A DNA stretch of 64,000 nucleotides from Amycolatopsis camponoti (GCF_902497555.1 NZ_CABVGP010000002.1:1376501-1440500); one strand, 5' to 3'; numbered from the stretch's first letter, positions 23,727 to 35,607 are shown. Numbers and translations: made by a program. The notes: a model not told the origin generated them from the letters alone.

Positions 23727-24697
23727 TCCTTGCGGGGGACGTGCTTGCCGAGGAAGCTGATCACGCTCGGCACCACCGTGCGGTTGAACGGGTCGCCGTG
23801 CTTGCCGTGGGCCGTGTGGGCGACCGCCGGGTGGGCGGCCTCGATGTAGCGGCGGGCGCCCGTGATGAACGAGTCCTCCGTGCCGCACCAGATGCCGTTG
23901 GCCACGCTCTTCGTCTCGTCGATGTGCCGCAGCGGGTCCAGCGCCGTCCAGTCGTTCAGGCCGGTGAAGATGTGCCGCTTGGCCATCTCCTGCCAGGACA
24001 GGATCAGTGCCGGGGCCAGCGTCGCGACCGCGGCCGGTGGCTGGCGCCGCTCGACCCGGCGGCGCGTGTACACCAGCGCGCCGAACCCGCCCATCGAGAC
24101 GCCGGTGCAGGCGAACGGCTGCCCGGTGTCGCCGGCGAAGCCGCGGGCCCGCAGCCACTGCGGGACCTCCTCCAGCAGCATCGCCATCGGGTCGTCGCCC
24201 GGGTGCACCTCGTGCCAGTAGTTGTCGCCGCCGTCGACCGCGACGAAGCCGAACGCCGGGACCGCCTTGCGCGCGACGTCGCTGGAGAGCTGCTTGAGCG
24301 TGCCGGTCGGGGCCGCGCTGCGGGCGTTGCCGTGCAGGCCGTGCAGCATGAGCGACATCGGCAGCCCCTTCGGCGGGGTCTTCGACGGCAAGATGAACAC
24401 CAGGTCGACCATCCGGCCGCGGGCCTGGGAGTAGACGCGCTCGACGCGGGTGCTGCCCAGCTGGGTCGTCGGGTTCGACGACGTCACGCCCAGCGTGCGC
24501 TGCAGGGCCTGGCTGAACGGCAGCTTGCCGGTCGCGGTGCCGAGGGCGAGCCCGCCCACGGCCAGCCCGGACGCCCCCGCGATCAGCACCGAGCGGCGGC
24601 TGAGCCACCGCCGCGCGTCCCGGACGGCCGCCTCACCGGCCGACTGCGGGGTCTCCGAGGCTTCGGCCTCGCCGTGATCCCCGTTTTCCTCGTTCAC
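23723..24697 (-). CDS. Exported alpha/beta-hydrolase (esterase-like)
   Basis: The 324-residue product has an acidic N-terminus and then RRWLSRRSVLIAGASGLAVGG (residues about 29-49), a Tat-like signal or anchor. The hydrolase domain has MLHGLHGNARS for the oxyanion region, the nucleophile elbow TGVSMGGFG near residue 200 and a His in HGKHGDPFN near 295. The fold resembles esterase D/antigen-85-type enzymes, so an envelope lipid or ester substrate is likely. The start is GTG 24697, with GGACGGAG before it; the open frame continues to 24739 but with a poorer site. It converges on the MEDS gene through the 21-bp repeat cluster. Confidence 0.75.
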   Translation of the reverse strand: MNEENGDHGEAEASETPQSAGEAAVRDARRWLSRRSVLIAGASGLAVGGLALGTATGKLPFSQALQRTLGVTSSNPTTQLGSTRVERVYSQARGRMVDLVFILPSKTPPKGLPMSLMLHGLHGNARSAAPTGTLKQLSSDVARKAVPAFGFVAVDGGDNYWHEVHPGDDPMAMLLEEVPQWLRARGFAGDTGQPFACTGVSMGGFGALVYTRRRVERRQPPAAVATLAPALILSWQEMAKRHIFTGLNDWTALDPLRHIDETKSVANGIWCGTEDSFITGARRYIEAAHPAVAHTAHGKHGDPFNRTVVPSVISFLGKHVPRKD

Positions 24698-24774
24698 CTG
24701 TCTCCGTCCCCCGCCTGCTGCACCTAGGACGCCGCGCACCCGCTCCGCGTTCCCCTCGCGTCCCTGTCGCCGGG

Positions 24775-25482
24775 TTAGTCGTTCCCACCCTGCCCGGCGT
24801 TTCCGGTTCTCGCTCGCCAGGCCGCCTTCGCTGCCTCGGTCGAGTGTTCCGCCCTCTCCACAGTGTCCCCGAGGCCCACCGCCAGGGTGATCCCCAGGGG
24901 TATCAAAATGTGGTCGATGCCCTGCTCACCGGGGCCGAAGTGCCCGGAAGCCTCGAGCGTGACGAACCCGTGGAGCGCGCTCCACAGCTGCGCGGCCGCC
25001 TGGTACTTGTCGGCGGGCCGGAACCGGCCGGCCTCGATGGCCCGCTCGGTCGCCCGGACGATGTGCTCGAACGCCTCCAGGCCCTCCTGGGCGGCCTCGC
25101 GGCCCTCCTCGGTGGTCAGGTCGGACAGCGTCGCCCGCTTGCCGCCGGGCGCGGACTGGCCGAACGTCACCGCGAACAGCTGGGGCTGCTCGGCGACCGC
25201 CTGCCGGTAGGTCCGGGCGAGGCTGAAGATGTCCGCCACCGGGTCGTCGGTCTCGCCGACCCCGGCCAGCCACGCGCTGAGCCTCCGGAACCCGGTGCGC
25301 GCCACCTCGTCGACCAGCGCGGTCATGCCCCCGAAGTGCGTGTACACGGCCATCGTGGAGACGCCGACCTCCGCGGCCAGCTTGCGGGCCTGCAGGGCTT
25401 CGGGACCGCCCTCGTCGAGCAGCCGGATGGCCGCCTCGACGAGCCGCTCCTTGACGTCGTTCGCACGCGGTTTCGGGCTCAT
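24775..25482 (-). CDS. TetR-family regulator, probable repressor of the carotenoid oxygenase gene
   Basis: The 235-residue product has a TetR DNA-binding domain (residues about 8-55, with LAAEVGVSTMAVYTHFGGM). The C-terminal domain is of the TetR_C type, with an insertion rich in acidic residues. It is divergent from the carotenoid oxygenase gene. The 73-base spacer holds two ATAAC-N3-GTTAT dyads, one of them near its own start. It is therefore likely to repress both genes and be released by a hydrophobic ligand. Confidence 0.88.
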   Translation of the reverse strand: MSPKPRANDVKERLVEAAIRLLDEGGPEALQARKLAAEVGVSTMAVYTHFGGMTALVDEVARTGFRRLSAWLAGVGETDDPVADIFSLARTYRQAVAEQPQLFAVTFGQSAPGGKRATLSDLTTEEGREAAQEGLEAFEHIVRATERAIEAGRFRPADKYQAAAQLWSALHGFVTLEASGHFGPGEQGIDHILIPLGITLAVGLGDTVERAEHSTEAAKAAWRARTGNAGQGGND

Positions 25483-25497
25483 GGTTGCCAGTATCTC

Positions 25498-25533
25498 ATA
25501 ACCCTGTTATAAATTGCCCTATAACCGAGTTAT
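25498..25533. promoter_or_regulatory. Two TetR-type operator dyads
   Basis: ATAAC-CCT-GTTAT (25498-25510) and ATAAC-CGA-GTTAT (25521-25533) have identical arms and lie 23 bases apart, about two helical turns, between the divergent TetR and carotenoid oxygenase genes. This AT-rich pair stands out in the GC-rich surroundings. Confidence 0.8.
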
Positions 25534-25555
25534 GGCAGCTTCGGAGGGGTCAGGC

Positions 25556-26995
25556 ATGGGCACCAAGTTCCTCGAAGGCAACTTCGCCCCGGTGAGCCGG
25601 GAGCACACGATCACCGAGCTGGCCGTCACCGGGCACATCCCGGACTTCCTCGACGGCCGCTACCTGCGCAACGGGCCCAACCCGCTGTCCGAAGTGGACC
25701 CGGCGGCCTACCACTGGTTCATGGGCGACGGCATGGTCCACGGCGTGCGCCTGCGCGACGGCAAGGCCGAGTGGTACCGCAACCGGTGGGTGCGCAACCC
25801 GGCCGTCTCGGCGACGCTGGCGGGCGAGGACGCGAGCCGCTTCTGCGGGCTGGACGCGCTCGGCGCCAACACCAACGTCATCGGCCACGCCGGCAAGACC
25901 CTCGCGCTGATCGAGGCGGGCGCGCCGATCTACGAGCTGACCGAGGAGCTCGACACCGTCGGCCGCTGCGACTTCGACGGCACGCTGCCCGGCGGCTACA
26001 CCGCCCACCCCAAGCGCGACCCGCGCACCGGTGAGCTGCACGCCGTGTCGTACTCCTTCGGCATGGGCAACAAGGTCCAGTACTCGGTGATCGACGCGCA
26101 GGGCCGCGCGCGCCGCACGGTCGACGTCGAGGTCACCGGGTCGCCGATGATGCACGACTTCTCGCTGACCGAAAAGCACGTCGTGTTCTACGACCTGCCG
26201 GTGACGTTCAACGCGGACATGGCGGTCGCCGCGAGCGTGCCGGGCGCGCTGCGGGCGCCGGCGAAGCTCGTCCTTTCGGCCATGGTCGGCAAGGTCCGCG
26301 TGCCGGACCCGGTGACGGCGATGATGTCCCGCAAGCTCGGCGCGAACGGCGGCCTGCCGTACCGCTGGAACCCGAGGTACCCGGCGCGGATCGGCGTCAT
26401 GCCGCGCGAGGGCGGCAACGGTGACGTCCGGTGGTTCGAGGTCGAGCCGTGCTACGTCTTCCACCCGCTCAACGCCTACGACGACGGCGACGCCATCGTG
26501 CTCGACGTCGTCCGCCACCCGAAGATGTTCGACACCGAGCTGCACGGCCCGGACGAGGGCGGCCCCACCCTGGACCGGTGGACCGTCGACCTCACCGCGG
26601 GCAAGGTCCTGGAGGAGCGGCTCGACGACCGCGGCCAGGAGTTCCCGCGGGTGGACGAGCGGCTCGTCGGCCGGCGCCACCGCTACGGCTACTCGATGTC
26701 GGCCGACGGCGGCGCGACCCCCGGCGGCTCCCTGTTCAAGCACGACTTCTCGACGGGTTCGCGCCAGGAGCGCGCGTTCGGCGGGGGACGGCAGCCCGGC
26801 GAGTTCGTCTTCGTCCCGTCCCACGCGGACGCGGCGGAGGACGACGGCGTCCTGATGGGCTTCGTGTTCGACCCGGCGTCGCAACGCAGCGACCTCACGC
26901 TGCTCGACGCGGGCACGCTGGAGACGGTCGCCGCGATCCACCTGCCCGACCGCGTGCCCAACGGCTTCCACGGCAACTGGGTGGAGTCGGTCTGA
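25556..26995 (+). CDS. Carotenoid (RPE65-family) cleavage oxygenase
   Basis: The 479-residue protein has the four histidines of the seven-bladed propeller that bind non-haem iron: TAHPKRD (about residue 153), MMHDFSLT (about 201), VFHPLNAYDD (about 303) and GFHGNW (about 473). The family opening PDFLDGRYLRNGPNP is intact. It cleaves a carotenoid or a stilbene-like double bond with O2; the substrate is unknown. The start at 25556 is preferred because GGAGGGG lies 8 bases before it. The ATG at 25532 overlaps an operator dyad. Regulation by the divergent TetR is likely. The 3' end meets a 21-bp repeat cluster. Confidence 0.92.
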   Translation: MGTKFLEGNFAPVSREHTITELAVTGHIPDFLDGRYLRNGPNPLSEVDPAAYHWFMGDGMVHGVRLRDGKAEWYRNRWVRNPAVSATLAGEDASRFCGLDALGANTNVIGHAGKTLALIEAGAPIYELTEELDTVGRCDFDGTLPGGYTAHPKRDPRTGELHAVSYSFGMGNKVQYSVIDAQGRARRTVDVEVTGSPMMHDFSLTEKHVVFYDLPVTFNADMAVAASVPGALRAPAKLVLSAMVGKVRVPDPVTAMMSRKLGANGGLPYRWNPRYPARIGVMPREGGNGDVRWFEVEPCYVFHPLNAYDDGDAIVLDVVRHPKMFDTELHGPDEGGPTLDRWTVDLTAGKVLEERLDDRGQEFPRVDERLVGRRHRYGYSMSADGGATPGGSLFKHDFSTGSRQERAFGGGRQPGEFVFVPSHADAAEDDGVLMGFVFDPASQRSDLTLLDAGTLETVAAIHLPDRVPNGFHGNWVESV

Positions 26996-26997
26996 GC

Positions 26998-27151
26998 CGT
27001 GTCGACCCTCCGATCACGCGTGTCGGCTCGCCAATCACGCGTGTCGACCGTTTGGACACGGCGTTCGACCCGTGGGCCCGCGGGCGCCCGTGATCGAGGG
27101 GACGACACGTGTGATTGAAGGGACGACACGCGTGATTGAAGGGACGACACG
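26998..27151. repeat. Cluster of six 21-bp repeats in two inverted arms (convergent gap 2)
   Basis: Three tandem 21-base units (26998-27018, 27019-27039, 27040-27060), a 28-base GC-rich loop, and three units in the opposite orientation (27089-27109, 27110-27130, 27131-27151) fill the gap between the convergent carotenoid oxygenase and fdhD genes. The unit matches the CGTGTCGWCC-N8-ACG pattern of the 23.5 kb cluster. The arms point the other way round, and the last bases of the variable part read ATC instead of GGT. Confidence 0.9.
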
Positions 27152-27171
27152 ATGTCCTGGTCGAGCACCGC

Positions 27172-27996
27172 TCAGGTGAGCAAGCGGTGGTCACCGGTGT
27201 AGAGGTTCATCGAGTCGCCGCGCAGGAAGCCGATCAGCGTCATGCCGTTCTCCTCGGCCAGCTCGACCGCCAGTGACGACGGCGCGGACACCGCGGCCAG
27301 CAGCCCGATGCCGGCCATCGCGGCCTTCTGCACCAGTTCGAACGACGCGCGTCCGGACACCAGCAGGCCGAGCCCGGGCGCCGGGATCCGGCCGTCGAGG
27401 ACGGCCCAGCCGAGCACCTTGTCGACCGCGTTGTGCCGGCCGACGTCCTCGCGGACGACGGCGATCTCACCGTCCGGGGTGAACAGTCCCGCCGCGTGCA
27501 AGCCGCCGGTGGAGGCGAACACCTTCTGCCGGGCGCGCAACGCGTCCGGCAGGGCGGACAGGGTCTCGCTCTTCACCGTGAAGGCCGCGTCGGCCGGGGA
27601 GAAGCGGGTCTTGAGCTTGACCGCGTCGAGCGCGGCCTTGCCGCAGACCCCGCACGAGGACGTCGTGTAGAAGTTGCGCTCGACCCCCGTGTCCGGCGGC
27701 GGCACGCCCGGCGCCAGCGCGATGTCCAGCACGTTGTAGGTGTTGCGGCCCTGATCGTCGACGCCGTCGCAGTAACGGGCGACGGCGATGTCCTCACGGC
27801 CGCCGATCACGCCTTCGGACAGCAGGAAGCCGTGGGCCAGCTCGACGTCGTTCCCGGGCGTGCGCATCGTCACCGCCAGCGCCTTGCCGCCGACCCGCAG
27901 TTCCAGGGGCTCTTCGGCGGCCAGCGCGTCGGGGCGGCGGCGGTCGCCGGACGCGGAGATCTTCCGCACCGGCCTGCGCACGGTCACCCTGCCCAT
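27172..27996 (-). CDS. fdhD: FdhD, sulfurtransferase for formate dehydrogenase
   Basis: The 274-residue protein matches Fdh[11 protein letters not shown] opens the fold, [20 protein letters not shown] is the cofactor-binding stretch, and [10 protein letters not shown] carries the CxxC pair that relays sulfur from IscS-type desulfurase to the molybdenum cofactor. [15 protein letters not shown] and [14 protein letters not shown] are further family signatures. It is needed to activate formate dehydrogenases such as the one at 33259-35565. The ATG at 27996 follows GGAGAAGG; a GTG 9 bases upstream is an alternative. It is divergent from the OFA transporter gene. Confidence 0.95.
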   Translation of the reverse strand: MGRVTVRRPVRKISASGDRRRPDALAAEEPLELRVGGKALAVTMRTPGNDVELAHGFLLSEGVIGGREDIAVARYCDGVDDQGRNTYNVLDIALAPGVPPPDTGVERNFYTTSSCGVCGKAALDAVKLKTRFSPADAAFTVKSETLSALPDALRARQKVFASTGGLHAAGLFTPDGEIAVVREDVGRHNAVDKVLGWAVLDGRIPAPGLGLLVSGRASFELVQKAAMAGIGLLAAVSAPSSLAVELAEENGMTLIGFLRGDSMNLYTGDHRLLT

Positions 27997-28023
27997 CGCC
28001 CACACCCTTCTCCGCCGGAAAGT

Positions 28024-28063
28024 TTGACACCCGCATGGTGCAACACCGGGTATTTAGTAATAC
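28024..28063. promoter_or_regulatory. Divergent promoter region with TTGACA box and dyad
   Basis: A TTGACA box at 28024-28029 (plus strand) is followed by the dyad GTATT-TAGT-AATAC (28050-28063), an AT-rich element typical of GntR- or TetR-type operators. It lies between fdhD and the OFA transporter gene. A matching -10 box is not clear. Confidence 0.45.
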
Positions 28064-28100
28064 ATTCCCTCCATCATCTTCACTCTAGGAGAGGGATCCG

Positions 28101-29456
28101 ATGGCTCTCGGCTTCCTGGACCGTTCCCGGATCGTGGCACCCCCAGGCTGGACGCGCTGGCTGGTGCCGCCGGCGGCCCTTTCGGTACACCTGTCGATCG
28201 GGCAGGCCTACGCGTGGAGCGTGTTCAAGACCCCGCTCGAGAAGACGATGCACCTGAACGGAACGCAGAGCTCGCTGCCGTTCCAGCTCGGCATCGTCAT
28301 GCTCGGCCTGTCCGCGGCGTTCGGCGGCACGCTCGTCGAGAAGAACGGCCCGCGCTGGGCGATGTTCGTCTCGATGTGCTGCTTCGCCAGCGGGTTCCTC
28401 GTCTCCGCCCTCGGTGTCGCGACCGGGCAGTTCTGGCTGGTCGTCGTCGGCTACGGCGGGATCGGCGGCGTGGGGCTCGGCATCGGCTACATCTCGCCGG
28501 TGTCCACGCTCATCAAGTGGTTCCCGGACCGCCCGGGCATGGCGACCGGTATCGCGATCATGGGCTTCGGCGGCGGCGCGCTGATCGCGTCGCCGTGGTC
28601 GTCGTCGATGCTCGGCACGTCGCCGACCACCGGCACGATCGCGACGGCCTTCCTGATCCACGGCGTCGTCTACGCGGCGTTCATGTCGATGGGCTGGCTG
28701 CTCGTGCGCGTCCCGGCCGACGACTGGAAGCCGGCGGGCTGGGAGCCGAAGACCGACCACGGCAAGGCGATGATCAGCACGGCGAACGTCTCGGCCGCCA
28801 ACGCGATCAAGACGCCGCAGTTCTGGTGCCTGTGGGTCGTGCTGTGCTTCAACGTCACCGCGGGCATCGGCATCCTGGAGAAGGCGTCCCCGATGATCGT
28901 GGACTTCTTCAAGAACACGTCCACCCCGGTGGGCACGGCCGCGGCGGCCGGGTTCGTGGCGTTGCTGTCGCTGTGCAACATGCTCGGCCGGTTCGTCTGG
29001 TCGTCCACTTCGGACCTGGTCGGCCGCAAGAACATCTACCGCACCTACCTCGGCGTCGGCGCGGCGCTGTACCTGGTGATCGCGCTGACGGACAACTCGT
29101 CGAAGCTGGTGTTCATCCTGTGCGCGATGGTGATCCTGTCGTTCTACGGCGGCGGGTTCGCGACGATCCCGGCGTACCTGAAGGACCTCTTCGGCACTTA
29201 CCAGGTCGGCGCGATCCACGGCCGGCTGCTCACCGCGTGGTCGGTGGCCGGCGTGCTCGGCCCGCTGATCGTCAACCGGATCGCCGACAGCCAGAAGGCG
29301 GCGGGCAAGTCCGGGCCGGAGCTCTACCAGCTGTCGTTCTACATCATGATCGGCCTGCTGGTGGTCGGCTTCGTGGCCAACGAGCTGGTGCGGCCGGTGA
29401 AGGCGAAGTTCCACGAGCCCGTCACGGCGGGCGCGACGGCGGGGAGTGAGGCGTGA
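28101..29456 (+). CDS. OFA-family (oxalate/formate antiporter-like) MFS transporter
   Basis: The 451-residue protein has twelve predicted helices. Its N-terminal pattern SVHLSIGQAYAWSVFKTPLE and the glycine-rich GGIGGVGLGIGYISP match the OFA (oxalate:formate antiporter) branch of the MFS. A formate, oxalate or related carboxylate substrate is likely, consistent with the divergent fdhD and the nearby formate dehydrogenase. AGGAGAGGG lies 8 bases before the ATG. Its stop overlaps a 41-residue membrane-protein gene (TGATG), which is probably its partner subunit. Confidence 0.88.
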   Translation: MALGFLDRSRIVAPPGWTRWLVPPAALSVHLSIGQAYAWSVFKTPLEKTMHLNGTQSSLPFQLGIVMLGLSAAFGGTLVEKNGPRWAMFVSMCCFASGFLVSALGVATGQFWLVVVGYGGIGGVGLGIGYISPVSTLIKWFPDRPGMATGIAIMGFGGGALIASPWSSSMLGTSPTTGTIATAFLIHGVVYAAFMSMGWLLVRVPADDWKPAGWEPKTDHGKAMISTANVSAANAIKTPQFWCLWVVLCFNVTAGIGILEKASPMIVDFFKNTSTPVGTAAAAGFVALLSLCNMLGRFVWSSTSDLVGRKNIYRTYLGVGAALYLVIALTDNSSKLVFILCAMVILSFYGGGFATIPAYLKDLFGTYQVGAIHGRLLTAWSVAGVLGPLIVNRIADSQKAAGKSGPELYQLSFYIMIGLLVVGFVANELVRPVKAKFHEPVTAGATAGSEA

Positions 29457-29581
29457 TGACGGAACCGGCGACGAAACCCAACCGGGTGCCGCTGATCGTG
29501 CTGGCCTGGGCGTGGGTCGTGCTGCCCTTCGCCTACGGCGTGTACCAGCTGTTCCTGAAGCTGGTCCAGCTCTTCGGCTAG
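29456..29581 (+). CDS. 41-residue single-helix protein, probable small subunit of the OFA transporter
   Basis: The product has a basic 12-residue head, one hydrophobic helix (about residues 13-30) with two Trp, and a short amphipathic tail. It starts inside the stop of the transporter gene (TGATG), so its translation depends on the upstream gene. Small single-helix proteins coded directly after OFA transporters are known and are annotated as MFS small subunits; the position and size match. The protein is easy to miss by length cut-offs. Confidence 0.8.
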   Translation: MTEPATKPNRVPLIVLAWAWVVLPFAYGVYQLFLKLVQLFG

Positions 29582-29638
29582 CCCGTGTGAGCTGAGTCAC
29601 CCTTGCAGCGGGAGGTGGCCCGGCGGCGTCGGTAGGGC

Positions 29639-31045
29639 GTGCACCTACTGGGGAAGATCGCCGTCGCCGGGCTCGCCTTCGCCGTCCTGGGCGGGACCGC
29701 TTACGGCTACCAGAACCTCCACGCCCTCGACGAGGTCTCGCGCGACAGCGTCATCGACGCCGACGGCGGCACCGGGCCCGGGGAACAGCCCGCCGACGGC
29801 TCGCTTGACATCCTGCTCGTCGGCCGGGACTCCCGCACCGACAAGGAGGGGAAGCCGCTTCCCGCGGACGTCCTGCGCGAGCTGCGGGCCGGCGCCAACG
29901 GCGACGACCTCACCGACACCCTCATCGTGCTGCGGATCCCGAACGGCACGCACGACGTGAAAGCGTTCTCCATCCCGCGCGACAGCTACGTCTCCATGCC
30001 CGGCGGGAAGGGCAAGATCAACGCCGCGTTCGGGCGGGCTAAGGCGGCCGAAGCGAAGCGGCAGCGCGACTCGGGGGAGACCGACAAGGCGAAGATCGAC
30101 CAAGCCGCCCTCACCGCCGCGCGGCGCGGGACGCGGCAGGCCGTCGAGGACCTCACCGGCGTCAAGATCGACCACTTCGCCGAGGTCAACCTGCTGAGCT
30201 TCGCCGAGATCAGCAAGGCGGTCGGCGGCGTCGACGTCTGCCTCAAGAGCGCCACCAAGGACAAGAACTCCGGCGCGGACTTCCCGGCCGGGCCGCAGCG
30301 GATCTCGGGCGCGGACGCGCTGGCCTTCGTCCGGCAGCGCGACGGGCTCCCGGGCACCGACTTCGCCCGCGTCCGGCGGCAGCAGGTGTTCCTCGCCGGC
30401 CTGGCCCGGCAGGTGCTGTCGGCGGGGACGCTGGCCGATCCCGGGAAGCTGTCGGACCTCATCGACGCCGTCAAGCGCTCGGTGGTGCTCGACGCCTCGT
30501 GGAACCTGCTCGACTTCGTCTCGCAGATGCGCGGGGTCAGCGGCGGCGGGATCCGGTTCGAGACGATCCCCGTCGTCAACCGCGACTACCGGTACGACCA
30601 GGACAACCCCCGGGCCACGGCCGTGCAGGTCGACCCGGCCGCGGTCAAGTCCTTCGCGGCGGGGCTGATCGGGTCCGCCGCGCCGAAGGCGCCGCCGGCC
30701 GCCCCGGTCACCGTCGACATCTCCAACGCGGGCCCGAAGGAAGGGCTCGCGGCCCGCGTGGCCGGGTTCCTGGGCGAGCACGGGTTCGCCAAGGGCACGA
30801 CCGGCAACACCGGGGCGCGGCGGACGTCACTGGTCACCTTCGGCGCCGACCTCGCGCAGCGGGGCGCGGAGGTCGCGAAGCTGCTCGGCGGGCTGTCGAC
30901 GCAGGAGTCCGCGGCGGTGCCGCCCGGCCACATCGAGGTCGTGCTCGGGTCGGTGTACGCCGGCCCCGGGACCACCGGGGGCGGGGGCGCCCCGGCCGCC
31001 GGCGACGACCCGATCACCTCCAGCGGAGTCGTCTGCGTGGATTGA
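29639..31045 (+). CDS. LytR-CpsA-Psr (LCP) family protein with LytR_C domain
   Basis: The 468-residue protein has an N-terminal membrane anchor (residues about 5-25). An LCP catalytic domain (about 57-285) follows, with ILLVGRDSR, DTLIVLRI, SIPRDSYV and ADALAFVRQRDGLPGTDFARVRRQQ. The two Arg-rich motifs bind the polyprenyl pyrophosphate donor. A LytR_C domain (about 355-435) follows. Such enzymes attach glycopolymers such as arabinogalactan or teichoic-type chains to peptidoglycan. The start is GTG 29639; an in-frame stop lies just upstream. Confidence 0.92.
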   Translation: MHLLGKIAVAGLAFAVLGGTAYGYQNLHALDEVSRDSVIDADGGTGPGEQPADGSLDILLVGRDSRTDKEGKPLPADVLRELRAGANGDDLTDTLIVLRIPNGTHDVKAFSIPRDSYVSMPGGKGKINAAFGRAKAAEAKRQRDSGETDKAKIDQAALTAARRGTRQAVEDLTGVKIDHFAEVNLLSFAEISKAVGGVDVCLKSATKDKNSGADFPAGPQRISGADALAFVRQRDGLPGTDFARVRRQQVFLAGLARQVLSAGTLADPGKLSDLIDAVKRSVVLDASWNLLDFVSQMRGVSGGGIRFETIPVVNRDYRYDQDNPRATAVQVDPAAVKSFAAGLIGSAAPKAPPAAPVTVDISNAGPKEGLAARVAGFLGEHGFAKGTTGNTGARRTSLVTFGADLAQRGAEVAKLLGGLSTQESAAVPPGHIEVVLGSVYAGPGTTGGGGAPAAGDDPITSSGVVCVD

Positions 31046-31301
31046 CCGCGCGGTGGATTGACCGCGCGCTTTTCACCGCATTCCGCGAATTTGCGCGAAG
31101 AATTTCCGTAAAGGCGGGCAAAACCGTATTCGCCGACCAGACCACACCGGACCACGAGGGTGACTGGTCTTGACGCTGCCTCCCTGGTGAGGCAGTGTGC
31201 GGTGACCGTCGGCGGCAGCCCGCCGGACGGACCGGAAAAGATCACCGGAACGGTGACAGTCCGGAAAGTCAATTTCGAGAAATACGGAAAGTCCGGAACC
31301 T

Positions 31302-31916
31302 ATGCGCAACAGCGTTGCCCGCGGAGGGTGGCTCCTTCCGGTGCTCGCTTCCGCCGTTCTTTGTGCCGGGTGCCAGTCGTCGTCCGCTTCGGCGCACTAC
31401 CCCGACTCGATCGACGCCTGCAAGCTGCCCGCCTCGAACGCGCGCGACCGGCTCGCGCCCGGCACCGTCGAGGTCCCCCCCGATTCGGTCAAGACGGCCG
31501 ACGCCAAGGTCGTCCCCCAGGACCGCTCCACCGAAGGCAACGAACTCACCAGCTGCAAGCGCCTGTTCGCCCGCGACCTCGGCGGCGGGAAGCCCAACCT
31601 GCAGGACTACCGGCTCGTCACGATCGCCGTCGTGCGGTTCACCGACGCCGACGCGGACGAGGGCGCGACCAAGGCCACCCAGCTGATGACCGACGCGCTC
31701 GGCGACCACTCGGGCGTCCGCCTCGCCACCGACGTCGGCGACGAGGCCGGGTTCTCCGAGCAGTGGGCCGCCGTCCGCACCGGGAACGTCGTGCTGGGCC
31801 TGGCCATCGCCGACGGCGGCACGGAGGCCGCGCTGATCCCGCCGGCGACCCTCGACAACGTCCAGGCCGTGGTCACCGACATGACGAACACCCTGCAGCG
31901 CGACTACCAGGGCTGA
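31302..31916 (+). CDS. Putative lipoprotein of unknown function
   Basis: The 204-residue product has a signal peptide with basic head and hydrophobic core ending in VLCAGC, a lipobox with Cys23. A Cys at about residue 39 (DACKLP) and another near 85 (TSCKRL) could form a disulfide. The domain is of the DUF3558-like type common in actinobacterial lipoproteins, judged from the DACKL start and the pattern of the Cys pair; that match is tentative. The 256-base spacer before it has an AT-rich stretch and repeated CCGGAA motifs, probably the promoter. Confidence 0.7.
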   Translation: MRNSVARGGWLLPVLASAVLCAGCQSSSASAHYPDSIDACKLPASNARDRLAPGTVEVPPDSVKTADAKVVPQDRSTEGNELTSCKRLFARDLGGGKPNLQDYRLVTIAVVRFTDADADEGATKATQLMTDALGDHSGVRLATDVGDEAGFSEQWAAVRTGNVVLGLAIADGGTEAALIPPATLDNVQAVVTDMTNTLQRDYQG

Positions 31917-32005
31917 GCCTGGCCTGGCGTTGCGCCGGCCGCGAAACCCGCTGACAGCCGCGCGCGTCCGAGGCATCCTCCCGGAAGATCGGGGAGGGGG
32001 CAGGG

Positions 32006-33258
32006 GTGGCCGGAACGCGGGGCGGCCTGTGGCGGCACCGGGACTTCCGCCTGCTGTGGGCGGGCGAGACGACCAGCAAGCTGGGCAGCAACGTCACGAC
32101 GGTCGCGCTGCCCTTGGTGGCCGTGCTCGGCACGCACGCCGGCCCGTTCACCGTGGGCCTGATCGCGGCCGCGTCCTGGGTGCCGTGGCTGGTGCTCGGG
32201 CTGCCGGCCGGGGCGTGGGTCGACCGGCTCCCGCGCCGGCCCGTGCTGCTGGGCTGCGACGTCGTCTCGGCGGCGGCGCTCGTCAGCGTCCCGGTCGCCG
32301 CCTGGCTCGGCGTCCTGACCGTGGCCCAGCTGGTCCTGGTCGCGGTGCTCACCGGGGCGAGCAGCGTCCTGTTCAGCACCGCCTACCGCGTCTACCTCCC
32401 GGTCCTCGTCGCCCCGGCGGACCTGCCGGAGGGGAACGCGAAGCTGCAGGGCAGCGAGGCCGTCGCCCAGCTCGCGGGCCGGAGCCTGGCGGGCGTGCTC
32501 GCCCAGTGGGCGGGGGCGGTGGCCGGCCTGGTCGTCGACGCGGTGACGTTCCTGGTCTCCGCGGGGTGCCTGGCGGCGATCTCCGTGCGGGAGCCACCCC
32601 GGTCGGCGGCCCGGCGGCGAAGCACCCTGCGCCGGGAAGTCGCCGACGGGCTGCGATGGGTGGCTCACGACCGTTACCTGCGCTCGCTGGCGGTGTTCGG
32701 CGCGGTCGCCAATGTCGCATTGACCGGCTACCAGGCGATCCAGGTCGTCTTCTTCGTGCGGGTGGTGGGCGTCGCCCCGGGCGCCGTGGGCGTCCTGGTG
32801 GCGGCCCCGGGGGCCGGCGGGGTGCTCGGCGCGGCCGTCGCCGTCCGGCTCGCGCGGCGCTGGGGCAGCGCGCGCAGCCTGCTGGCCTGCCTGCTCACCA
32901 TGACCCCGCTCGGGTTGCTCATCCCCCTGACCACGCCTGGCCCCGGCCTCGCTCTCGCCGCGGCCGGCGGGGTCGCCGTCGGCGCGGCGGTCGTGGCCGC
33001 GAACGTGCTCGCCGCGGGCTTCCGGCAGACCTACCCGCCACCGGGCGTGCGCGGCCGGGTCGTCGCGACGAGCAGCCTGCTGGCGAACGGCTCGAGCGCG
33101 GCCGGCGCCCTGCTCGCCGGTGCCCTCGGTTCCCTCGCCGGCCCGCGGGCGGCGGTGTGGGCGGTCATGGCCGTGCTCGTCGCGGCGACGCTCGTCCTCG
33201 TCGCCGGCCCGATCCGGACCGGCCGGGACCTCCCCGCCGCCGCGACGCGGCCGGCTCG

Positions 33259-33268
<10 letters not shown>
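32006..33268 (+). CDS. MFS exporter (enterobactin-exporter-like)
   Basis: The 420-residue protein has about twelve hydrophobic helices. The opening FRLLWAGETTSKLGSNVTTVALPLVAV and the loop GAWVDRLPRRPVLL are typical of the EntS/MFS_3 branch that exports siderophores or drugs. The start is GTG 32006, preceded by GGGGAGGGGGCAGGGG. No siderophore gene is nearby, so the cargo is open. The 3' end overlaps the convergent oxidoreductase gene by 10 bases. Confidence 0.8.
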
Positions 33269-35565
<2,297 letters not shown>

Positions 35566-35607
35566 GTGTCCATCGTGCGCTTCGATGATCGCGGGCGCGA
35601 ACAGGGG

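Noticed and set aside
23539..27151. Regular short repeats considered as CRISPR arrays.
   Set aside because: Units are directly adjacent and inverted between arms, there are no unique spacers, and no cas gene is present.
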